From: a virus
Direction: 5' to 3' (one strand)
IMG/VR virus record: IMGVR_UViG_3300046660_000277
Coordinates: 1 to 56,143 of that record
DNA: 56,143 nt
The position numbers and the translations under genes are program-made. Positions 55,721-56,143 of this stretch are shown here, piece by piece. The notes beneath the pieces are model-generated. The model saw nothing but the letters and a program-made list of their open reading frames with translations, searched no databases and was not told where the DNA came from. Each line of letters begins with the position of its first letter. Position 1 is the stretch's first letter.

Positions 55721-56143
55721 CAGACCGCTCTTCCCCGAACCACTCGACCATTGCCGACGACGAACGCATCGGCCTTGGCATAGTCGGTGCCCGCCATCGC
55801 TGCGATTTCCGGCGCCAGACTCTCACCACGCTCACCGAACAGATACCCCCGGCCCCACACCGTCGCGATCGTGTCCGGCGGCAGCTTTTTGCGCAGCTTG
55901 CAAACGAACACGTCGATGATCTTGGCTTCGGGTTCGTCCCTGCCGCCGTAGAGATGGTTCAGGAACATTTCCTTGGAGAGCGTCACGCCCTGGCGCAGCG
56001 CGAGCAATTCCATCATCTGGAATTCCTTGCCGGTCAGGTTCGCCGGCTGCCCCGCGACCGATACCGTGCGCGTGTCGAGGTTCACCGCGATATCGCCGAC
56101 AGTGATGACCGACTGCGCATGACCCTTCGATCGCCGCACGATC
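55720..56143 (-). CDS. ctrA: CtrA-like response regulator, C-terminal part (DNA-binding domain), enters from right edge
   Basis: The frame enters at 56143 and ends at 55720. It starts in the linker ([16 protein letters not shown]) and continues with the OmpR/PhoB-type winged helix of Ctr[30 protein letters not shown], and the recognition helix [18 protein letters not shown], near-identical to cellular Ctr[11 protein letters not shown] follows, but the last ~35 residues ([10 protein letters not shown] to RGRAV) differ from cellular CtrA and extend it. CtrA boxes should be recognised. It matches the left-end half through the terminal repeat. In this copy the repeat reads TVGD where the left copy reads TVGN. 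Confidence 0.93.
   Translation of the reverse strand, partial: IVRRSKGHAQSVITVGDIAVNLDTRTVSVAGQPANLTGKEFQMMELLALRQGVTLSKEMFLNHLYGGRDEPEAKIIDVFVCKLRKKLPPDTIATVWGRGYLFGERGESLAPEIAAMAGTDYAKADAFVVGNGRVVRGRAV
56036..56143. repeat. Right copy of imperfect terminal direct repeat inside ctrA-like gene
   Basis: Matches bases 1-108 with five substitutions, four of them silent or paired in codons and one giving Asp instead of Asn. See the left copy. Frame is kept across the junction. Confidence 0.9.

Overview
The window looks like the complete genome of a temperate tailed phage (siphovirus type) of an alphaproteobacterium, most likely one of the Hyphomicrobiales. The DNA is GC-rich by eye. It carries a CtrA-family cell-cycle regulator whose sequence resembles rhizobial and bradyrhizobial CtrA, and it has a full set of phage replication, packaging, head, tail, lysis and integration genes. 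Both ends lie inside the same ctrA-like gene: the N-terminal half runs off the left edge and the C-terminal half enters from the right edge. Bases 1-108 match 56036-56143 with five mismatches. Joined through this overlap the sequence forms a circle with one 253-codon ctrA-like reading frame. In the canonical receiver position 51, where CtrA has the phosphorylated Asp, this protein has Gly.

Layout. 1-9904 (minus strand): the ctrA-like start, then a replication/recombination block with a VRR-NUC nuclease, a family B DNA polymerase, a DUF2493 protein, a DUF2815 ssDNA-binding protein, a GIY-YIG endonuclease and a DUF2800 Cas4-like nuclease, plus a string of small overlapping genes. 10133-14748 (plus): a free-standing integrase arm-domain protein, a primase-polymerase/VapE-type helicase and a cytosine-C5 methyltransferase. 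15181-15593: an AT-rich, repeat-bearing gap that may be an origin. 15653-26997: many tiny, translationally coupled accessory genes, with an HD nucleotidase, a DnaQ-like exonuclease, an SGNH esterase and an SF2 helicase among them. 27076-47330: terminase, portal, MuF, scaffold, P22-like coat, neck, tail tube, tail chaperones (probable -1 frameshift), tape measure, tail tip, fibre and a beta-helix spike candidate. 47953-51644: lysis cassette (small membrane proteins, GH24 endolysin, Rz/Rz1 spanins), a metallophosphoesterase and a dGTP-hydrolase-like protein. 51679-54849: immunity and integration region with an XRE regulator, a tRNA-Arg 3' fragment (attP), a tyrosine integrase, a Xis-like protein, and a second arm-domain protein. 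54922-56143: a small operon of ctrA-like regulator, PnuC-like membrane protein, MazG-like hydrolase and a 52-residue protein.

The most striking feature is a family of 18 near-identical 15-bp palindromes of the form TGTTGAnnnTCAACA. Each overlaps the -35 box of a promoter on the strand of the genes it precedes, and they are spread over the whole genome. This looks like a genome-wide regulon under one DNA-binding protein. At six sites the first ATG sits 36-40 bases after the start of the palindrome, at the predicted transcription start, implying leaderless mRNAs. The regulator is not identified. Candidates are the XRE protein (52051-52416) and the two paralogous stand-alone integrase arm-domain proteins (10133-10519 and 54535-54849).
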